Part shown: piece by piece, positions 7,867 through 18,166 of the stretch
Numbering within the stretch: the first letter of the stretch is position 1
Layout: every line of letters begins with the position of its first letter
From: Mannheimia granulomatis
GTDB lineage: Bacteria; Pseudomonadota; Gammaproteobacteria; Enterobacterales; Pasteurellaceae
Reading direction: 5' to 3'
Length of the DNA: 64,000 nt
NCBI RefSeq assembly: GCF_011455695.1
Contig: NZ_CP015030.1
Coordinates: 930,001-994,000 of the forward strand
Program-made: the position numbers and the translations under genes
The notes under the pieces: generated by a model
What the model was told of the DNA's origin: nothing
Database searches by the model: none
What the model saw: the letters and a program-made list of their open reading frames with translations, nothing else

Positions 7867-8889
7867 ATGCAATCTATTATCCCAATTAAAAACGTGGGTA
7901 ATGATATTTCAGGGCTTGTTGATCGTTTTCAGCGTCAATATACCTATTTGCGATTATCCATTACTGATGTTTGTAACTTCCGTTGTAATTACTGCTTGCC
8001 TAACGGCTATCAGCCGCCTTCGCATAAGCAAACATTTCTTAAAGTAGATGAAATCCAACGTATTGCTAAAGCTTTTGCCAATTTAGGGACAGAAAAAATC
8101 CGCCTTACCGGTGGTGAGCCTACTTTACGTAAAGATTTTGCCGAAATTGCCCATACTATTGCACAAACTGCCGGCATCCGCAAAGTAGCATTGACCACTA
8201 ACGGTTACCGAATGGAGCGGGATATTGCCCTTTGGCAGCAAGCAGGGATTACCGATATCAATGTGAGTGTGGATAGCCTAGACACCCGTCAATTTCAGTT
8301 GATCACTGGCGAAAACAAACTGCAATCTATACTAAAAGGTATTGATAAAGCCTTTGAGCTCGGCTACAAGAAAATCAAAGTCAATGCAGTTTTGATGAAA
8401 CAATACACTGCCTCTGAACTGGATAGATTCCTTGCTTGGATTAAAGATAAACCGATTCAAATGCGCTTTATCGAACTAATGGAAACCGGCGAAATGGATA
8501 GCTTTTTCAAAGCCCAACATCTTTCCGGACAATCTGTGATGGAGCGTTTATTAAGAGAAGGTTGGCAGTTACAACCTAAGGCAATGTCAGACGGGCCTGC
8601 CAAAGTGCTTTCTCACCCTGATTATCAAGGCGAAATCGGCTTAATTATGCCGTATGAGAAAAATTTCTGTGCCTCATGTAACCGCCTTCGAGTGTCTGCC
8701 TTAGGCAAACTTCACCTCTGTTTATTTGGCGAGGAAGGCATTGATATTCGCGACTTATTGCAAAATGATGAGCAGCAACTGCAATTAGAGGCTCGTTTAA
8801 AATCTGCCCTTCAAGGCAAACGTGAGCATCACTATCTGCATATTGGGGATAGTGGGGTGAGAAATAATTTGGCGAGTATTGGTGGCTAA
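7867..8889 (+). CDS. moaA: GTP 3',8-cyclase MoaA
   Basis: Radical-SAM enzyme of the first step of molybdenum-cofactor synthesis; with MoaC it turns GTP into cyclic pyranopterin monophosphate. The 340-residue product carries the SAM-cluster cysteines C36, C40 and C43 (motif CNFRCNYC), the GGEP motif, and the C-terminal second-cluster cysteines near 268, 271 and 285. It ends with the Gly-Gly tail typical of the family. It heads moaA-moaC-moaD-moaE; moaB is absent from the cluster. The leader holds the candidate Moco riboswitch. Confidence 0.96.
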   Translation: MQSIIPIKNVGNDISGLVDRFQRQYTYLRLSITDVCNFRCNYCLPNGYQPPSHKQTFLKVDEIQRIAKAFANLGTEKIRLTGGEPTLRKDFAEIAHTIAQTAGIRKVALTTNGYRMERDIALWQQAGITDINVSVDSLDTRQFQLITGENKLQSILKGIDKAFELGYKKIKVNAVLMKQYTASELDRFLAWIKDKPIQMRFIELMETGEMDSFFKAQHLSGQSVMERLLREGWQLQPKAMSDGPAKVLSHPDYQGEIGLIMPYEKNFCASCNRLRVSALGKLHLCLFGEEGIDIRDLLQNDEQQLQLEARLKSALQGKREHHYLHIGDSGVRNNLASIGG

Positions 8890-9018
8890 CACGACCTAGC
8901 ACTGCAAAGCCGTACTAGGTTACATAAGTCCAGCCCACCTGGGGCTATAACAAGCAGTTATATTTCACTAAAAATCCTAATATTAATTTCACAATCAGAT
9001 TTAAAGAGAAAAACAAAA

Positions 9019-9495
9019 ATGACAACCTTCACCCACATCAACCAAAACGGCGAAGCCAATATGGTCGATGTTTCAATGAAACAGGAAACCGTCCGTGTTG
9101 CTCGTGCCGAAGCCTTTGTGCGAATGAATGCAGAAACCTTGCAGATGATCATCAGCGGTAATCATCATAAAGGCGATGTATTTGCCACTGCCCGTATTGC
9201 GGGTATTCAAGCTGCGAAAAGAACCTGGGAGCTTATTCCGCTTTGCCACCCTTTGTTGCTATCTAAAGTAGAAGTTCAACTTGAGGCTCTGCCTGAAACC
9301 AACCAAGTTCGCATTGAATCTCTTTGTAAACTCACCGGGAAAACAGGTGTAGAAATGGAAGCCTTAACTGCAGCAAGTGTGGCGGCTCTTACTATCTATG
9401 ATATGTGTAAGGCAGTGCAAAAAGATATGGTGATTGAAAATGTTCGCTTATTGCATAAAAGCGGCGGCAAATCAGGAGATTTCAACCTTGATTAA
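9019..9495 (+). CDS. moaC: Cyclic pyranopterin monophosphate synthase MoaC
   Basis: Converts the MoaA product (3',8-cyclo-dihydro-GTP) to cPMP. The 158-residue length is normal, and the conserved segments around [13 protein letters not shown] and the C-terminal KSGGKSGDF are present. It lies 129 bases after moaA in a gap with a few short inverted repeats but no gene. Its end overlaps the moaD start, which suggests translational coupling. Confidence 0.95.
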   Translation: MTTFTHINQNGEANMVDVSMKQETVRVARAEAFVRMNAETLQMIISGNHHKGDVFATARIAGIQAAKRTWELIPLCHPLLLSKVEVQLEALPETNQVRIESLCKLTGKTGVEMEALTAASVAALTIYDMCKAVQKDMVIENVRLLHKSGGKSGDFNLD

Positions 9496-9733
9496 AGTAT
9501 TATTTTTCGCTCAAGTGCGTGAGCTTGTCGCAACGGATATGTTAGAAGTAGAAGCCAATTTTGCTACGGCAGAAGAACTGCGTGAACATTTAAGCCAACA
9601 AGGTAAAAAATGGCAACTTGCATTAGAAAAAGGCAAATTATTAGTTGCAATTAACCAAACTATCTGCCCACTTGAAACAGAAATCAAAGATGGCGATGAA
9701 GTCGCATTCTTCCCACCGGTAACAGGGGGTTAA
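9488..9733 (+). CDS. moaD: Molybdopterin synthase small subunit MoaD
   Basis: Ubiquitin-like sulfur carrier that, as a C-terminal thiocarboxylate, donates the dithiolene sulfur in molybdopterin synthase with MoaE. I place the start at the TTG at 9488, which gives 81 residues beginning with [16 protein letters not shown] at 9474-9478 is correctly spaced, and the start overlaps the moaC stop. The upstream ATG at 9434 in this frame would add 18 residues inside moaC and lacks homology to the family. The product ends in the required Gly-Gly. Confidence 0.9.
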   Translation: MIKVLFFAQVRELVATDMLEVEANFATAEELREHLSQQGKKWQLALEKGKLLVAINQTICPLETEIKDGDEVAFFPPVTGG

Positions 9734-10189
9734 ATGAATTCCACTTTAATTGAAGTGCAAGAAGCCGAATTTGACCAAAACCATATTTACCGTTGGTTAA
9801 GTGAACATCATAGTGTCGGGGCGACTACCCTTTTTGTTGGAAAAGTACGGGAAATGAATTTAGGCGATAACATTTCAGGCTTATACCTTGAACACTACCC
9901 TGCAATGACCAAAAAAGCCTTGCAAGAAATTGTTGATGAAGCCCGTAACCGTTGGGATTTACAGCGTGTTGCGGTTATCCATCGCATAGGGCAACTTCAC
10001 ACAGGTGATGAAATTGTGTTGGTTGGAGTAAGCTCCGAACACCGAGGTGATGCCTACCACGCCAATGAATTTATTATGGATTACCTCAAAACAAAAGCCC
10101 CATTTTGGAAACGCGAACAAACTCAAAATGGAGAGCGTTGGATTGAAGGCAGAGAAAGCGATCAGTTTGAGGCAGATAAATGGAAATAA
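9734..10189 (+). CDS. moaE: Molybdopterin synthase catalytic subunit MoaE
   Basis: Large subunit of molybdopterin synthase, which converts cPMP to molybdopterin using sulfur from MoaD. The 151-residue product has the family run of TTLFVGKVRE near residue 31, the segment IHRIGQL, and the C-terminal FWKREQ, which holds the active-site lysine region. It starts directly after the moaD stop. Confidence 0.95.
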   Translation: MNSTLIEVQEAEFDQNHIYRWLSEHHSVGATTLFVGKVREMNLGDNISGLYLEHYPAMTKKALQEIVDEARNRWDLQRVAVIHRIGQLHTGDEIVLVGVSSEHRGDAYHANEFIMDYLKTKAPFWKREQTQNGERWIEGRESDQFEADKWK

Positions 10190-10217
10190 TCTGATATAAT
10201 CATCAGAAATTTTGTGG

Positions 10218-10237
10218 GGGCGGGTTTTAACCCGCCC
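10218..10237. repeat. Palindromic intergenic repeat
   Basis: GGGCGGGTTTTAACCCGCCC has two 9-base arms around TT. It lies between moaE and ybeY. Similar palindromes with matched changes in both arms occur at 37215-37234 and 37255-37272. A T-run does not follow directly, so a simple terminator role is not obvious. Confidence 0.65.
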
Positions 10238-10262
10238 GCAATCTATTTATGGAATGGATAAA

Positions 10263-10745
10263 ATGACAACACCTATCATCGATCTACAAATTGCCAGCGA
10301 AAACCAAGATAATTTACCTACACTTGAACAATTTACCCTTTGGGTAACAAAGGCATTAAGCATTGAGGCTCAAACAGAAAATTTTCCTGAAACCGAGTTA
10401 ACTATTCGCATTGTAGATGAGGCAGAAAGCCACGAACTCAATCTTACTTACCGTGGCAAAGATAAACCTACTAACGTGCTTTCTTTCCCTTTTGAAGTAC
10501 CTGAAGGTATTGAACTTCCCCTGTTAGGAGATTTAGTAATTTGTCGTCAAGTTGTGGAAAAAGAGGCTGTAGAACAAGCTATTTCACTTGAATCCCATTG
10601 GGCACATTTAGCGATTCACGGCACACTTCACTTATTAGGTTACGATCATTTAACCGATGAAGAAGCCGAAGAAATGGAAAGCTTAGAAACGGAAATTATG
10701 CAAAGTTTGGGGTACGAAGATCCCTATATTTCAGAAAAAGAATAA
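10263..10745 (+). CDS. ybeY: Endoribonuclease/rRNA maturation factor YbeY
   Basis: Metal-dependent single-strand endoribonuclease used in 16S rRNA 3' processing and ribosome quality control. The zinc-binding motif [11 protein letters not shown] is near residue 120. The chosen ATG at 10263 gives 160 residues whose start ([12 protein letters not shown]) matches the usual N-terminus. Upstream in-frame starts at 10254 and earlier would add residues that run into the palindromic repeat. tmcA follows after only 7 bases. Confidence 0.93.
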   Translation: MTTPIIDLQIASENQDNLPTLEQFTLWVTKALSIEAQTENFPETELTIRIVDEAESHELNLTYRGKDKPTNVLSFPFEVPEGIELPLLGDLVICRQVVEKEAVEQAISLESHWAHLAIHGTLHLLGYDHLTDEEAEEMESLETEIMQSLGYEDPYISEKE

Positions 10746-10752
10746 TTTTATC

Positions 10753-12615
10753 ATGCGTGCTTTAGTTATTGTGACCGACCATAAAAAGCTCTCTATTGAG
10801 TTAAATGCTCAAGGGGGCTATTTTTATCTTCCGGATACAGTTCAACAAATTAACGCATTTCCCTTTAACAATGCTAAAGCCATTTTAGGTAGAGAATACC
10901 CTTTCGCTATTTATGATATGCGTTCCGAAAATGGCGTGAATTTTAACCTTGAAGCATTTGCTATTCTTGCCGGCACTATTCAAGAAAACGGTACTTTATT
11001 TTTACTCTGCCCTGGATGGGATAGATTAGAGCAAGAAAAAGATTTTGATGCGTTACGTTGGAACGAAAATAACGCTATTGCCTGCCCGAATTTTTATCAA
11101 CATTTTAAAAAACTCGCTGAGAAATTTGGTTTTCAAATACAAACAAGCCCGATAGAACTCACAACAAGCGGTTATTTTTCAGCAAAATCTTGCAGCTTCG
11201 ATTTAACGCCAGAACAGCAAAAAATCTTGCAAAATCTACCGCTTGATCTTGCCGATATTCATTTAATTACCGCACCGCGTGGTCGGGGAAAATCCACCCT
11301 TGCCGGCTTACTTGCAAGTGAATTAGCAAAACAACATAAAGTGCTAATTACTGCCCCTTCTTTGGCAGTCTTGCCAAGTTTTTTACGTTCGTTAGCAAAC
11401 GAGGAAATACCCTTTTTTGCCCCAGATAATTTATTAGAGCAGGTTCAGCAACTCAAGATTTCCCGCCACCAATGGCTTTTTGTGGACGAAGCAGCAAGCC
11501 TGCCTTTACCTATGCTCAACCGGCTTTGCCACTATTTTGATAAAGTGGTACTAACTACCACAACCTACAATTACGAAGGTACAGGGCGTGGTTTTTCCTT
11601 TAAGTTTTTACCTCAACTTAGCCGTTCAAATAAACATTGGCAACTCACCAAACCACTTCGTTGGGCAGAAAATGATCCGTTGGAGCAATTTGTCAATGAA
11701 TTGCTTTTGCTTGAGGAATCAGAACAAAGTAGTGATTTAGCCAATTTCTATCAGTTACTCGCCCATGCGCATTACAAAACAACCCCAACTGATTTACGCA
11801 GATTATTTGACGGTGAACAGCAAATTTTGCATCAGAAATATCAAGATGAGCAACTTATCGGAGGCATTTGGGCGGTAAATGAAGGCAATTTAGATGAAAA
11901 TCTGACTCAAGCAATTTGGCAAGGCAAACGCCGTCCGCAAGGTAGTTTAGTTGCCCAATATCTCTGCTTTCAAGGCAATCTGCCGCAGGCTTGTCAGTTG
12001 CATTCTGTGCGAATTTCCCGCATTGCGGTTAAGCCTGAAATGCAAAATCAAGGCATTGGCAAGCGGTTAGTTTCTGATTTTATTTTGCAAATTTCTGAAA
12101 AAAAACAACCGCTTGATTTTATTTCCGTTAGCTTTGGGCTTACCGAACTGCTCTACCGTTTTTGGTCTGCTTGTGGTTTTCGACTTGTGCAGGTTACCCC
12201 GAATAAAGAAGCCAGCAGTGGCTATCGTAGTGCAATGATGATTTATCCACTTTCTGCACAAGGCGAACAATTTTGCCAAGAAGCGGTGCAAGCCTTTAGA
12301 CGTAATTTTGCCCTACAACCGTTTTTTAGCGTAATTTGTGCCGATTTGCAAAATTTTTGTCAATTTCAACCGCTTGCAGAGCTGAATTTAAGTGATGCAG
12401 ATTGGCAAAACTTACAAGGTTTTGTGGAACAGCAACGCACTTTCTCCGCGGTTTATGTCAGCCTAAAACGACTTTATCATTCAGATAGACAAAAACTCGC
12501 TTTTTTAGACAATATTTTTGAGCAGGAAAACGCCGAGAGCTTAAAACAGCCTAAATCGTGGTTAGAAAATTGTCGAAAAATATTACAAGAGCAGTTAAAT
12601 TTTAAAACTCATTAA
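10753..12615 (+). CDS. tmcA: tRNA(Met) cytidine acetyltransferase TmcA
   Basis: Forms N4-acetylcytidine at the wobble base of elongator tRNA-Met using acetyl-CoA and ATP. The 620-residue protein has an N-terminal region, an ATPase/helicase-like domain with Walker [10 protein letters not shown] at residues 174-182 and Walker B VDEAAS near 243, and a GNAT acetyltransferase domain with [10 protein letters not shown] near residue 430. Length is slightly below the E. coli protein. It contains several internal copies of the uptake core (for example around 11165 and 12060), common in Pasteurellaceae genes. Confidence 0.92.
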   Translation: MRALVIVTDHKKLSIELNAQGGYFYLPDTVQQINAFPFNNAKAILGREYPFAIYDMRSENGVNFNLEAFAILAGTIQENGTLFLLCPGWDRLEQEKDFDALRWNENNAIACPNFYQHFKKLAEKFGFQIQTSPIELTTSGYFSAKSCSFDLTPEQQKILQNLPLDLADIHLITAPRGRGKSTLAGLLASELAKQHKVLITAPSLAVLPSFLRSLANEEIPFFAPDNLLEQVQQLKISRHQWLFVDEAASLPLPMLNRLCHYFDKVVLTTTTYNYEGTGRGFSFKFLPQLSRSNKHWQLTKPLRWAENDPLEQFVNELLLLEESEQSSDLANFYQLLAHAHYKTTPTDLRRLFDGEQQILHQKYQDEQLIGGIWAVNEGNLDENLTQAIWQGKRRPQGSLVAQYLCFQGNLPQACQLHSVRISRIAVKPEMQNQGIGKRLVSDFILQISEKKQPLDFISVSFGLTELLYRFWSACGFRLVQVTPNKEASSGYRSAMMIYPLSAQGEQFCQEAVQAFRRNFALQPFFSVICADLQNFCQFQPLAELNLSDADWQNLQGFVEQQRTFSAVYVSLKRLYHSDRQKLAFLDNIFEQENAESLKQPKSWLENCRKILQEQLNFKTH

Positions 12616-12721
12616 AATAAGTTATGGTTTGTATCAATTTTTTTATGCTTTCCCCTTGCTAATTTTTCAATTTAGCCGTATAAATTCACTGTTTATTTTT
12701 TTAATTGTAAGAGGATTTCCA

Positions 12722-13918
12722 ATGTCAATGTTTAGTCATATTCAAGCAGCTCCGGCAGACCCTATTTTAGGCTTAGGGGAAGCATTTAAAGCAGAAACTC
12801 GCCCTGGCAAAATCAACCTTGGTATCGGCGTTTATATGACCGATGAGGGCAAAACCCCTATCGTAAAAGCCGTAAAAGAAGCAGAAAAACGTTTATTGGA
12901 AACAGAAACCAGCAAAACTTATCTTACTATTGATGGTGTACAAGCGTTTAATGCACAAACTCAAGCCTTACTATTCGGTGAAAATGCAGAAGTAATTACT
13001 TCTGGTCGTGCTAAAACCGCTCAAAGTTTAGGTGGCACAGGGGCATTACGTATTGCGGCTGAGTTTATTAAACGCCATACAGCAGCGAAGAATGTGTGGA
13101 TTTCTACTCCAACTTGGCCAAACCATAATGCAATTTTTGATGCTGTAGGCATTAATGTAAAAGGCTATCGTTATTACAATAAAGAGACCAACGGCTTGGA
13201 TTGGGATAATTTACTTGCCGACTTAAGCCAAGCAGAAGCGGGCGATGTGGTATTACTGCACGGTTGCTGTCATAACCCAACAGGGATTGACCCTACAGCC
13301 GCACAGTGGGAGCAATTAGCCGCATTATCCGCAGAAAAAGGTTGGTTGCCACTCTTTGACTTTGCCTATCAAGGCTTTGCTAATGGTTTAGAAGAAGATG
13401 CTTACGGTTTAAGAGCCTTTGCAAAAAATAACCGTGAATTATTAGTGGCAAGCTCATTCTCCAAAAACTTCGGTTTATATAACGAGCGTGTAGGGGCGTT
13501 TACTTTAATTGCGGATAACGCAGATGATGCTAACCGTGCATTTACGCAAATCAAATCGATTATTCGTGTGCTTTACTCTAACCCGTCAGCTCACGGTGCA
13601 AGTGCCGTTGCATTAGCATTAGCTGATCCTGAATTAAAAGCACAATGGATTGAAGAGTTAGACGAAATGCGTAACCGCATTAAAGATATGCGTAATCAAC
13701 TTGTTCAATTATTGAAAGAAAAAGGGGCAACCCAAGATTTCTCTTTCATTACCGAACAAAACGGTATGTTCTCATTCAGCGGTTTAACGCCAGAACAAGT
13801 CGATAAATTAAAAGATGACTTTGCAATTTATGCTGTACGTTCAGGCCGTATCAATGTGGCTGGAATCACCAGCAAAAATATTGATAAATTAGCAGAAGCA
13901 ATCGTGAAAGTGCTTTAG
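12722..13918 (+). CDS. aspC: Aspartate aminotransferase (aromatic/aspartate class I)
   Basis: PLP-dependent transaminase that exchanges the amino group between aspartate and 2-oxoglutarate. The 398-residue product matches E. coli AspC through its whole length, including the CCHNPTG segment and the PLP-lysine motif [15 protein letters not shown]. The ATG at 12722 has AGAGGA 7 bases before it. A longer in-frame extension to 12629 is not family-like. TyrB is a close paralogue, so substrate preference is less certain than the fold. Confidence 0.92.
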   Translation: MSMFSHIQAAPADPILGLGEAFKAETRPGKINLGIGVYMTDEGKTPIVKAVKEAEKRLLETETSKTYLTIDGVQAFNAQTQALLFGENAEVITSGRAKTAQSLGGTGALRIAAEFIKRHTAAKNVWISTPTWPNHNAIFDAVGINVKGYRYYNKETNGLDWDNLLADLSQAEAGDVVLLHGCCHNPTGIDPTAAQWEQLAALSAEKGWLPLFDFAYQGFANGLEEDAYGLRAFAKNNRELLVASSFSKNFGLYNERVGAFTLIADNADDANRAFTQIKSIIRVLYSNPSAHGASAVALALADPELKAQWIEELDEMRNRIKDMRNQLVQLLKEKGATQDFSFITEQNGMFSFSGLTPEQVDKLKDDFAIYAVRSGRINVAGITSKNIDKLAEAIVKVL

Positions 13919-13940
13919 TCTAAAGACTAGAAAATGTACA

Positions 13941-13970
13941 AAAGGCGAACATCACAGTTCGCCTTTATTT
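13941..13970. terminator. Bidirectional terminator between aspC and folC
   Basis: AAAGGCGAAC and GTTCGCCTTT form a 10-bp stem with loop ATCACA, with A-rich sequence before and T-rich sequence after. It lies between convergent aspC and folC. Confidence 0.85.
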
Positions 13971-13983
13971 TGAGTTAGTTCTG

Positions 13984-15285
13984 CTAGTTATCTAACCAAA
14001 GCATAAAGTCTGCAACAGTATAGAATGAACCGAATACCAATATAATATCTTCTGCTTTCGCTTTTTCAAATAACATAAGACCGGCTTCAGGCACAGTTTG
14101 ATAGCTGCAAGCGGTCGAATTTGGCAAAACTTTTGCAAGTTTTTCAAGCACGGCTTCGCCAGTTTGGCCACGCCAGCAATCTAAGCCTGCACAATACCAT
14201 TCATCAATCACATTATCTAACGGCTTAACAATGCCCGATAAATCTTTATCTTCCAACGCACTAAATATCGCATAAATTTTCTGATTCGGCTGTCTTAATG
14301 CTTGAAGACGTTCAGCCAAGTAACGAGCAGCATGCGGGTTATGCCCTACATCAATAATCACTTGTGCAAGCGGTCGTTTTTGCGAAAATTTTGCAAAATC
14401 TTGATCCGTTAAAAGCTGAAAACGGGCGGTCATTTGAGCTTCGCTCAATGCTTCTCGGATAATTTGTTCATCAATTTCAAACGGTAATTGCATTAATGCC
14501 GCTAATGCCGTGCCTGCATTTGGAATTGGAATTAATGGTAGTGGTAAATCTTTAAAAGATTTTTCTTTAGAATACCAATGAAATAGATTGTTTTTAATTT
14601 CAAAATGCCAATCGTGATTCCGATAAAAAGCGTTACAATTTAACGATTTTGCCATTTCTCTAATGGAATTAGGGCAATTCGGCTCACCAATAATCACAGG
14701 AATATTTTCACGGAAAATACCGGCCTTTTCACGCCCGATATCTTCACGGTTATCGCCTAAGAAAGCAACGTGGTCAATATCAATAGAGGTAATAATCGCC
14801 ATGTTTGGTGAAACAATATTGGTTGCATCTAAACGCCCACCTAAGCCCACTTCTAAAATAGCAACATCAACTTTATGCTGCTTAAAAAGCTGCAAAGCTG
14901 AAAGCGTACTAAACTCAAAATAAGTAAGTGAAGCGGTCTTTTTTGCATAAATTTCTGCAAATGCTTGAATATGCTCGCTATCGGGCAACAACTCGCCGTT
15001 AATTCGTACGCGTTCATTATAGCAAATCAAATGCGGAGATGAATAAACACCCACGCGAAAGCCGGCTTTTAGCAAAGCGACTTCCAACAAACGACAAGTA
15101 GAACCTTTACCGTTCGTACCGCCAACAGTAATCACATAAGGAGCCGGTGTAAGTAAATCCAAGCCTTCAGCCACAGAAGTAATGCGTTCTAAACCCATAT
15201 CAATAGGTTTGCTGTGGGCTTGCTCTAAATAGGAAAGCCACGTTTCCAAAGAATCCGTGGCTTTAGGCATAATTAATGTATTCAT
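13984..15285 (-). CDS. folC: Dihydrofolate synthase/folylpolyglutamate synthase FolC
   Basis: ATP-dependent ligase that adds glutamate to dihydropteroate and to folates. The 433-residue protein has the P-loop VGGTNGKGST near residue 54 and the Mur-ligase-type DVGHNPHA segment in the C-terminal half. It follows accD on the same strand with a 14-base gap, the accD-folC order seen in other gamma-proteobacteria. Confidence 0.94.
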   Translation of the reverse strand: MNTLIMPKATDSLETWLSYLEQAHSKPIDMGLERITSVAEGLDLLTPAPYVITVGGTNGKGSTCRLLEVALLKAGFRVGVYSSPHLICYNERVRINGELLPDSEHIQAFAEIYAKKTASLTYFEFSTLSALQLFKQHKVDVAILEVGLGGRLDATNIVSPNMAIITSIDIDHVAFLGDNREDIGREKAGIFRENIPVIIGEPNCPNSIREMAKSLNCNAFYRNHDWHFEIKNNLFHWYSKEKSFKDLPLPLIPIPNAGTALAALMQLPFEIDEQIIREALSEAQMTARFQLLTDQDFAKFSQKRPLAQVIIDVGHNPHAARYLAERLQALRQPNQKIYAIFSALEDKDLSGIVKPLDNVIDEWYCAGLDCWRGQTGEAVLEKLAKVLPNSTACSYQTVPEAGLMLFEKAKAEDIILVFGSFYTVADFMLWLDN

Positions 15286-15299
15286 TAATGATAATCGGT

Positions 15300-16196
15300 T
15301 TATTCAACGTCTTCTACAACCAATTCTGCCACTTTAAACGGCGTTGGTTGATTGGTTAATTTTGCACAAATACGGGCAAGAGCATCACGCATTTCTTTAC
15401 GAGGCACGATCATATCAATTGCCCCATGTTCTAATAAAAATTCAGCACGCTGAAAGCCTTCCGGCAATTTTTCACGCACGGTTTGCTCAATAACACGAGG
15501 ACCAGCAAAACCGATTAATGCTTTAGGCTCAGCAATATTAATATCGCCCAACATCGCAAGGCTCGCTGAAACACCGCCTAAAGTCGGGTCAGTTAATACT
15601 GAAATAAAAGGCACGCCCTGCTCTTTCATTTTAGCTAAAATCGCACTGGTTTTTGCCATTTGCATTAAAGAGAATAACGCCTCTTGCATACGAGCTCCGC
15701 CTGATGCGGAGAAGCAGATAAACGGAATTTTTTCTGCTAAGGCTTTTTCTGCGGCTTTTACAAATTTAGCGCCGACCACAGAACCCATTGAACCGCCCAT
15801 AAACTCAAAATTAAATGAGGCAGTCACTACCGGCATATCATATAATTTACCGGCAAGTACAATAAAAGAATCTTTCTCTCCGGTTTGTTTTTGAGCAGCA
15901 GTTAAACGATCTTTATATTTTTTCAGATCTTTAAATTTCAGTACATCTTGCGGTTCTAAATCAGCTGCAATTTCTACAGCAGTATCTTTATCTAAGAGAT
16001 TTAATAAACGTGTACGTGCATCAATACGCATATGATGATCACATTTCGGGCAAACATACTGATTACGCTGCAATTCTTCGCTATATAATACTTGTTCGCA
16101 ACTTGTACATTTTGTCCAAACACCTTCCGGGACTTTCGATTTTGCACTACTTGATGAAGATGAATCTCTACCTAAAATTCTTTCTAACCAGCTCAT
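15300..16196 (-). CDS. accD: Acetyl-CoA carboxylase carboxyltransferase subunit beta
   Basis: Beta subunit of the carboxyltransferase that makes malonyl-CoA, the first step of fatty-acid synthesis. The product from the ATG at 16196 is 298 residues and starts MSWLERIL, as in the family. A four-cysteine zinc ribbon is at C30, C33, C49 and C52, followed by the crotonase-like carboxyltransferase domain with the [10 protein letters not shown] segment. AAAGGAAT precedes the start; the 12-residue upstream extension is not family-like. Confidence 0.95.
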   Translation of the reverse strand: MSWLERILGRDSSSSSSAKSKVPEGVWTKCTSCEQVLYSEELQRNQYVCPKCDHHMRIDARTRLLNLLDKDTAVEIAADLEPQDVLKFKDLKKYKDRLTAAQKQTGEKDSFIVLAGKLYDMPVVTASFNFEFMGGSMGSVVGAKFVKAAEKALAEKIPFICFSASGGARMQEALFSLMQMAKTSAILAKMKEQGVPFISVLTDPTLGGVSASLAMLGDINIAEPKALIGFAGPRVIEQTVREKLPEGFQRAEFLLEHGAIDMIVPRKEMRDALARICAKLTNQPTPFKVAELVVEDVE

Positions 16197-16295
16197 TTTT
16201 ATTCCTTTTGGATTGAGTTGTGGGGATAACAAAAATTCCGTCTATTAAAGCACAATTTAGTATTTTTTGATACGTTTTATTGACATATCAGATCA

Positions 16296-16397
16296 CTAAG
16301 CGTGCGTATAAGTCCGGTAAAAAAACGCAATTAACAGAATGACTAACATCACAATAATTTGAATTAAGCGTTTTTTAGTTAACTTTTCAGCCGCCAT
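16296..16397 (-). CDS. Small single-pass membrane protein, unknown
   Basis: A 33-residue open frame upstream of accD on the same strand. It begins with a basic segment (MAAEKLTKKR) followed by about 17 hydrophobic residues (IIVMLVILLIAFFY) and a short tail, the shape of a small inner-membrane protein. GGAAAAGAA lies just before the ATG. I do not recognise a family. It occupies the middle of an otherwise empty gap between accD and mazG. Confidence 0.5.
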   Translation of the reverse strand: MAAEKLTKKRLIQIIVMLVILLIAFFYRTYTHA

Positions 16398-16506
16398 TTC
16401 TTTTCCGTTTGTGTTTAAAATTGGCTTATTATAAGCGAAAACCCTTCTCATATGCTAGAATTTGCAAAATTTCAGAGAAAAATGACCGCTTGTAAAAGGA
16501 AAAAAT

Positions 16507-17289
16507 ATGGCAACTATCGAACAATTTCTTGATATAGTGGCACAACTTCGCCACCCAGAAAATGGCTGTCCATGGGATGTAAAACAGAATTTTGACACCA
16601 TGCTTCCCCATTTATTGGAGGAAACGTATGAAGTTGCTGAGGCCATTCATACCCAAGACCGCTCTGCTTTGCGTGAAGAATTAGGCGATTTATTACTACA
16701 AGTGGTGTTTTTAAGTCAGTTAGCAAAAGAAGAAGGTTCTTTTACTTTTGAGGATGTGGTAAGTGATATTCACGATAAATTGATTTATCGTCACCCTCAC
16801 GTTTTTGGCGATGTGAAAGCCACTAACAGTGAAGAAGCGTTAAAAAACTGGGAAACACAAAAAGCGAATGATGAAAAACATCTGCAACAAGAATCTATTT
16901 TAGATGATTTACCCTTTGCCTTACCCGCCCTTACTCGTGCCAATAAATTACAAAAACGGTGTGCTAAGGTCGGATTTGATTGGGATAATCCGCAAGATGT
17001 GTTAGCTAAAGTAGAAGAAGAACTAGATGAAGTGAAAGCGGAAATAGCTCAATTTCCACAACGGGCAACAGAACTTGCAGAAGAATTAGGCGATCTATTA
17101 TTTGCAACTGTAAATTTATGTCGTCATTATCATACCGATGCTGAAGAAAATTTACGTAATGCGAATGTCAAATTCGAAGGTCGTTTCAGGAAAGTGGAAG
17201 AAATCGTAAAGAAATCAGGAAAAACAGTAAAAGAGTGTAAATTAGCAGAATTAGATGAAATTTGGCACAAAATAAAAAGGGTAGAATAA
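16507..17289 (+). CDS. mazG: Nucleoside triphosphate pyrophosphohydrolase MazG
   Basis: Hydrolyses NTPs to NMP and pyrophosphate, cleaning nucleotide pools and in E. coli lowering ppGpp. The 260-residue product has two MazG repeats: the first near residues 17-115 with the start LRHPENGCPWD and EELGDLLLQVVF, the second near 150-240 with EELGDLLFATVNL. These are the metal-binding EExxD-type helices. An uptake signal lies immediately upstream of the start. Confidence 0.94.
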   Translation: MATIEQFLDIVAQLRHPENGCPWDVKQNFDTMLPHLLEETYEVAEAIHTQDRSALREELGDLLLQVVFLSQLAKEEGSFTFEDVVSDIHDKLIYRHPHVFGDVKATNSEEALKNWETQKANDEKHLQQESILDDLPFALPALTRANKLQKRCAKVGFDWDNPQDVLAKVEEELDEVKAEIAQFPQRATELAEELGDLLFATVNLCRHYHTDAEENLRNANVKFEGRFRKVEEIVKKSGKTVKECKLAELDEIWHKIKRVE

Positions 17290-17381
17290 TTCATTTTGCT
17301 TGTTATAATATGAGCAGCTTGTAAGTTTTATTTATAAAATAAAAAACAGCTAACATACATAAATTCTATAGGAAATATACT

Positions 17382-18113
17382 ATGTCAAAAATCTTATTAA
17401 TAGATGATGATATTGAATTTACTGAATTATTGACCGAACTATTATCATTAGAAGGATTCGATATGACTGTTGTTCATAACGGTCAATCTGGATTAGACGC
17501 ATTAAAATCAAATAGTAATTATGACTTAATTCTACTTGATGTAATGATGCCTGTGCTTAATGGTATTGAAACCTTAAAACAAATAAGGCAAAAATATTCG
17601 TTACCCGTGCTAATGCTGAGTGCTAGAGATGATGAAATCGATCGTATCCTGGGATTAGAATTAGGTGCTGATGATTATTTACCAAAACCATTTAATGACC
17701 GTGAATTGGTCGCACGAATGAAGGCAATTTTACGTAGAACTGCCTCAACGATACAATCTAAAGAAAAAGATGGCACATCACCACAGGGTATTGATGAAAA
17801 CTCGTCTAAATTATTGCATTTTGCAGGTGTAGAATTACATTCAGGTCGCCAGCAAGCCTCCTATCAAGGAAAAGATTTAGATTTAACCGGTACTGAATTT
17901 GCTCTTCTCAAAATTTTAGTCCGTAGCCCCGGTGAAATATTATCTCGAGAATTACTCAGCATGGAGATTTTAGGTAAAAACCTAACACCTTATGATCGTG
18001 CTATCGATATGCATATTTCTAACCTTCGTAAAAAACTTCCGGAACGTGAAGATGGTCTCCCCTGGTTTAAAACGCTAAGAGGTAGAGGTTACTTACTTGT
18101 AACTGAAAAATAA
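17382..18113 (+). CDS. cpxR: CpxR-type response regulator
   Basis: OmpR/PhoB-family response regulator of the envelope-stress system. The receiver domain (1-115) has the acidic pair D8-D10, the phospho-acceptor D53 in LILLDVMMP and the conserved lysine near 102. The winged-helix DNA-binding domain occupies about 145-240. The 243-residue length is slightly longer than E. coli CpxR, with a linker near residues 125-140. cpxA follows after a 53-base gap that contains a terminator-like hairpin. Confidence 0.88.
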   Translation: MSKILLIDDDIEFTELLTELLSLEGFDMTVVHNGQSGLDALKSNSNYDLILLDVMMPVLNGIETLKQIRQKYSLPVLMLSARDDEIDRILGLELGADDYLPKPFNDRELVARMKAILRRTASTIQSKEKDGTSPQGIDENSSKLLHFAGVELHSGRQQASYQGKDLDLTGTEFALLKILVRSPGEILSRELLSMEILGKNLTPYDRAIDMHISNLRKKLPEREDGLPWFKTLRGRGYLLVTEK

Positions 18114-18120
18114 TCTAACC

Positions 18121-18160
18121 AAATCCCTAGATGCTCTAATTTTAGGGATTTTTGTATTTT
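18121..18160 (+). terminator. Hairpin between cpxR and cpxA, possible attenuator
   Basis: AAATCCCTA (18121-18129) and TAGGGATTT (18143-18151) form a 9-bp stem followed by TTTGTATTTTT. It sits directly after the cpxR stop and before the cpxA start, which has no clear ribosome-binding sequence. Confidence 0.7.
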
Positions 18161-18166
18161 TACACT

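Noticed and set aside
12067-12291. Minus-strand frames inside tmcA, asnS, uvrB and other long genes
   Set aside because: Shadows of strongly supported genes in other frames, with no homology of their own.
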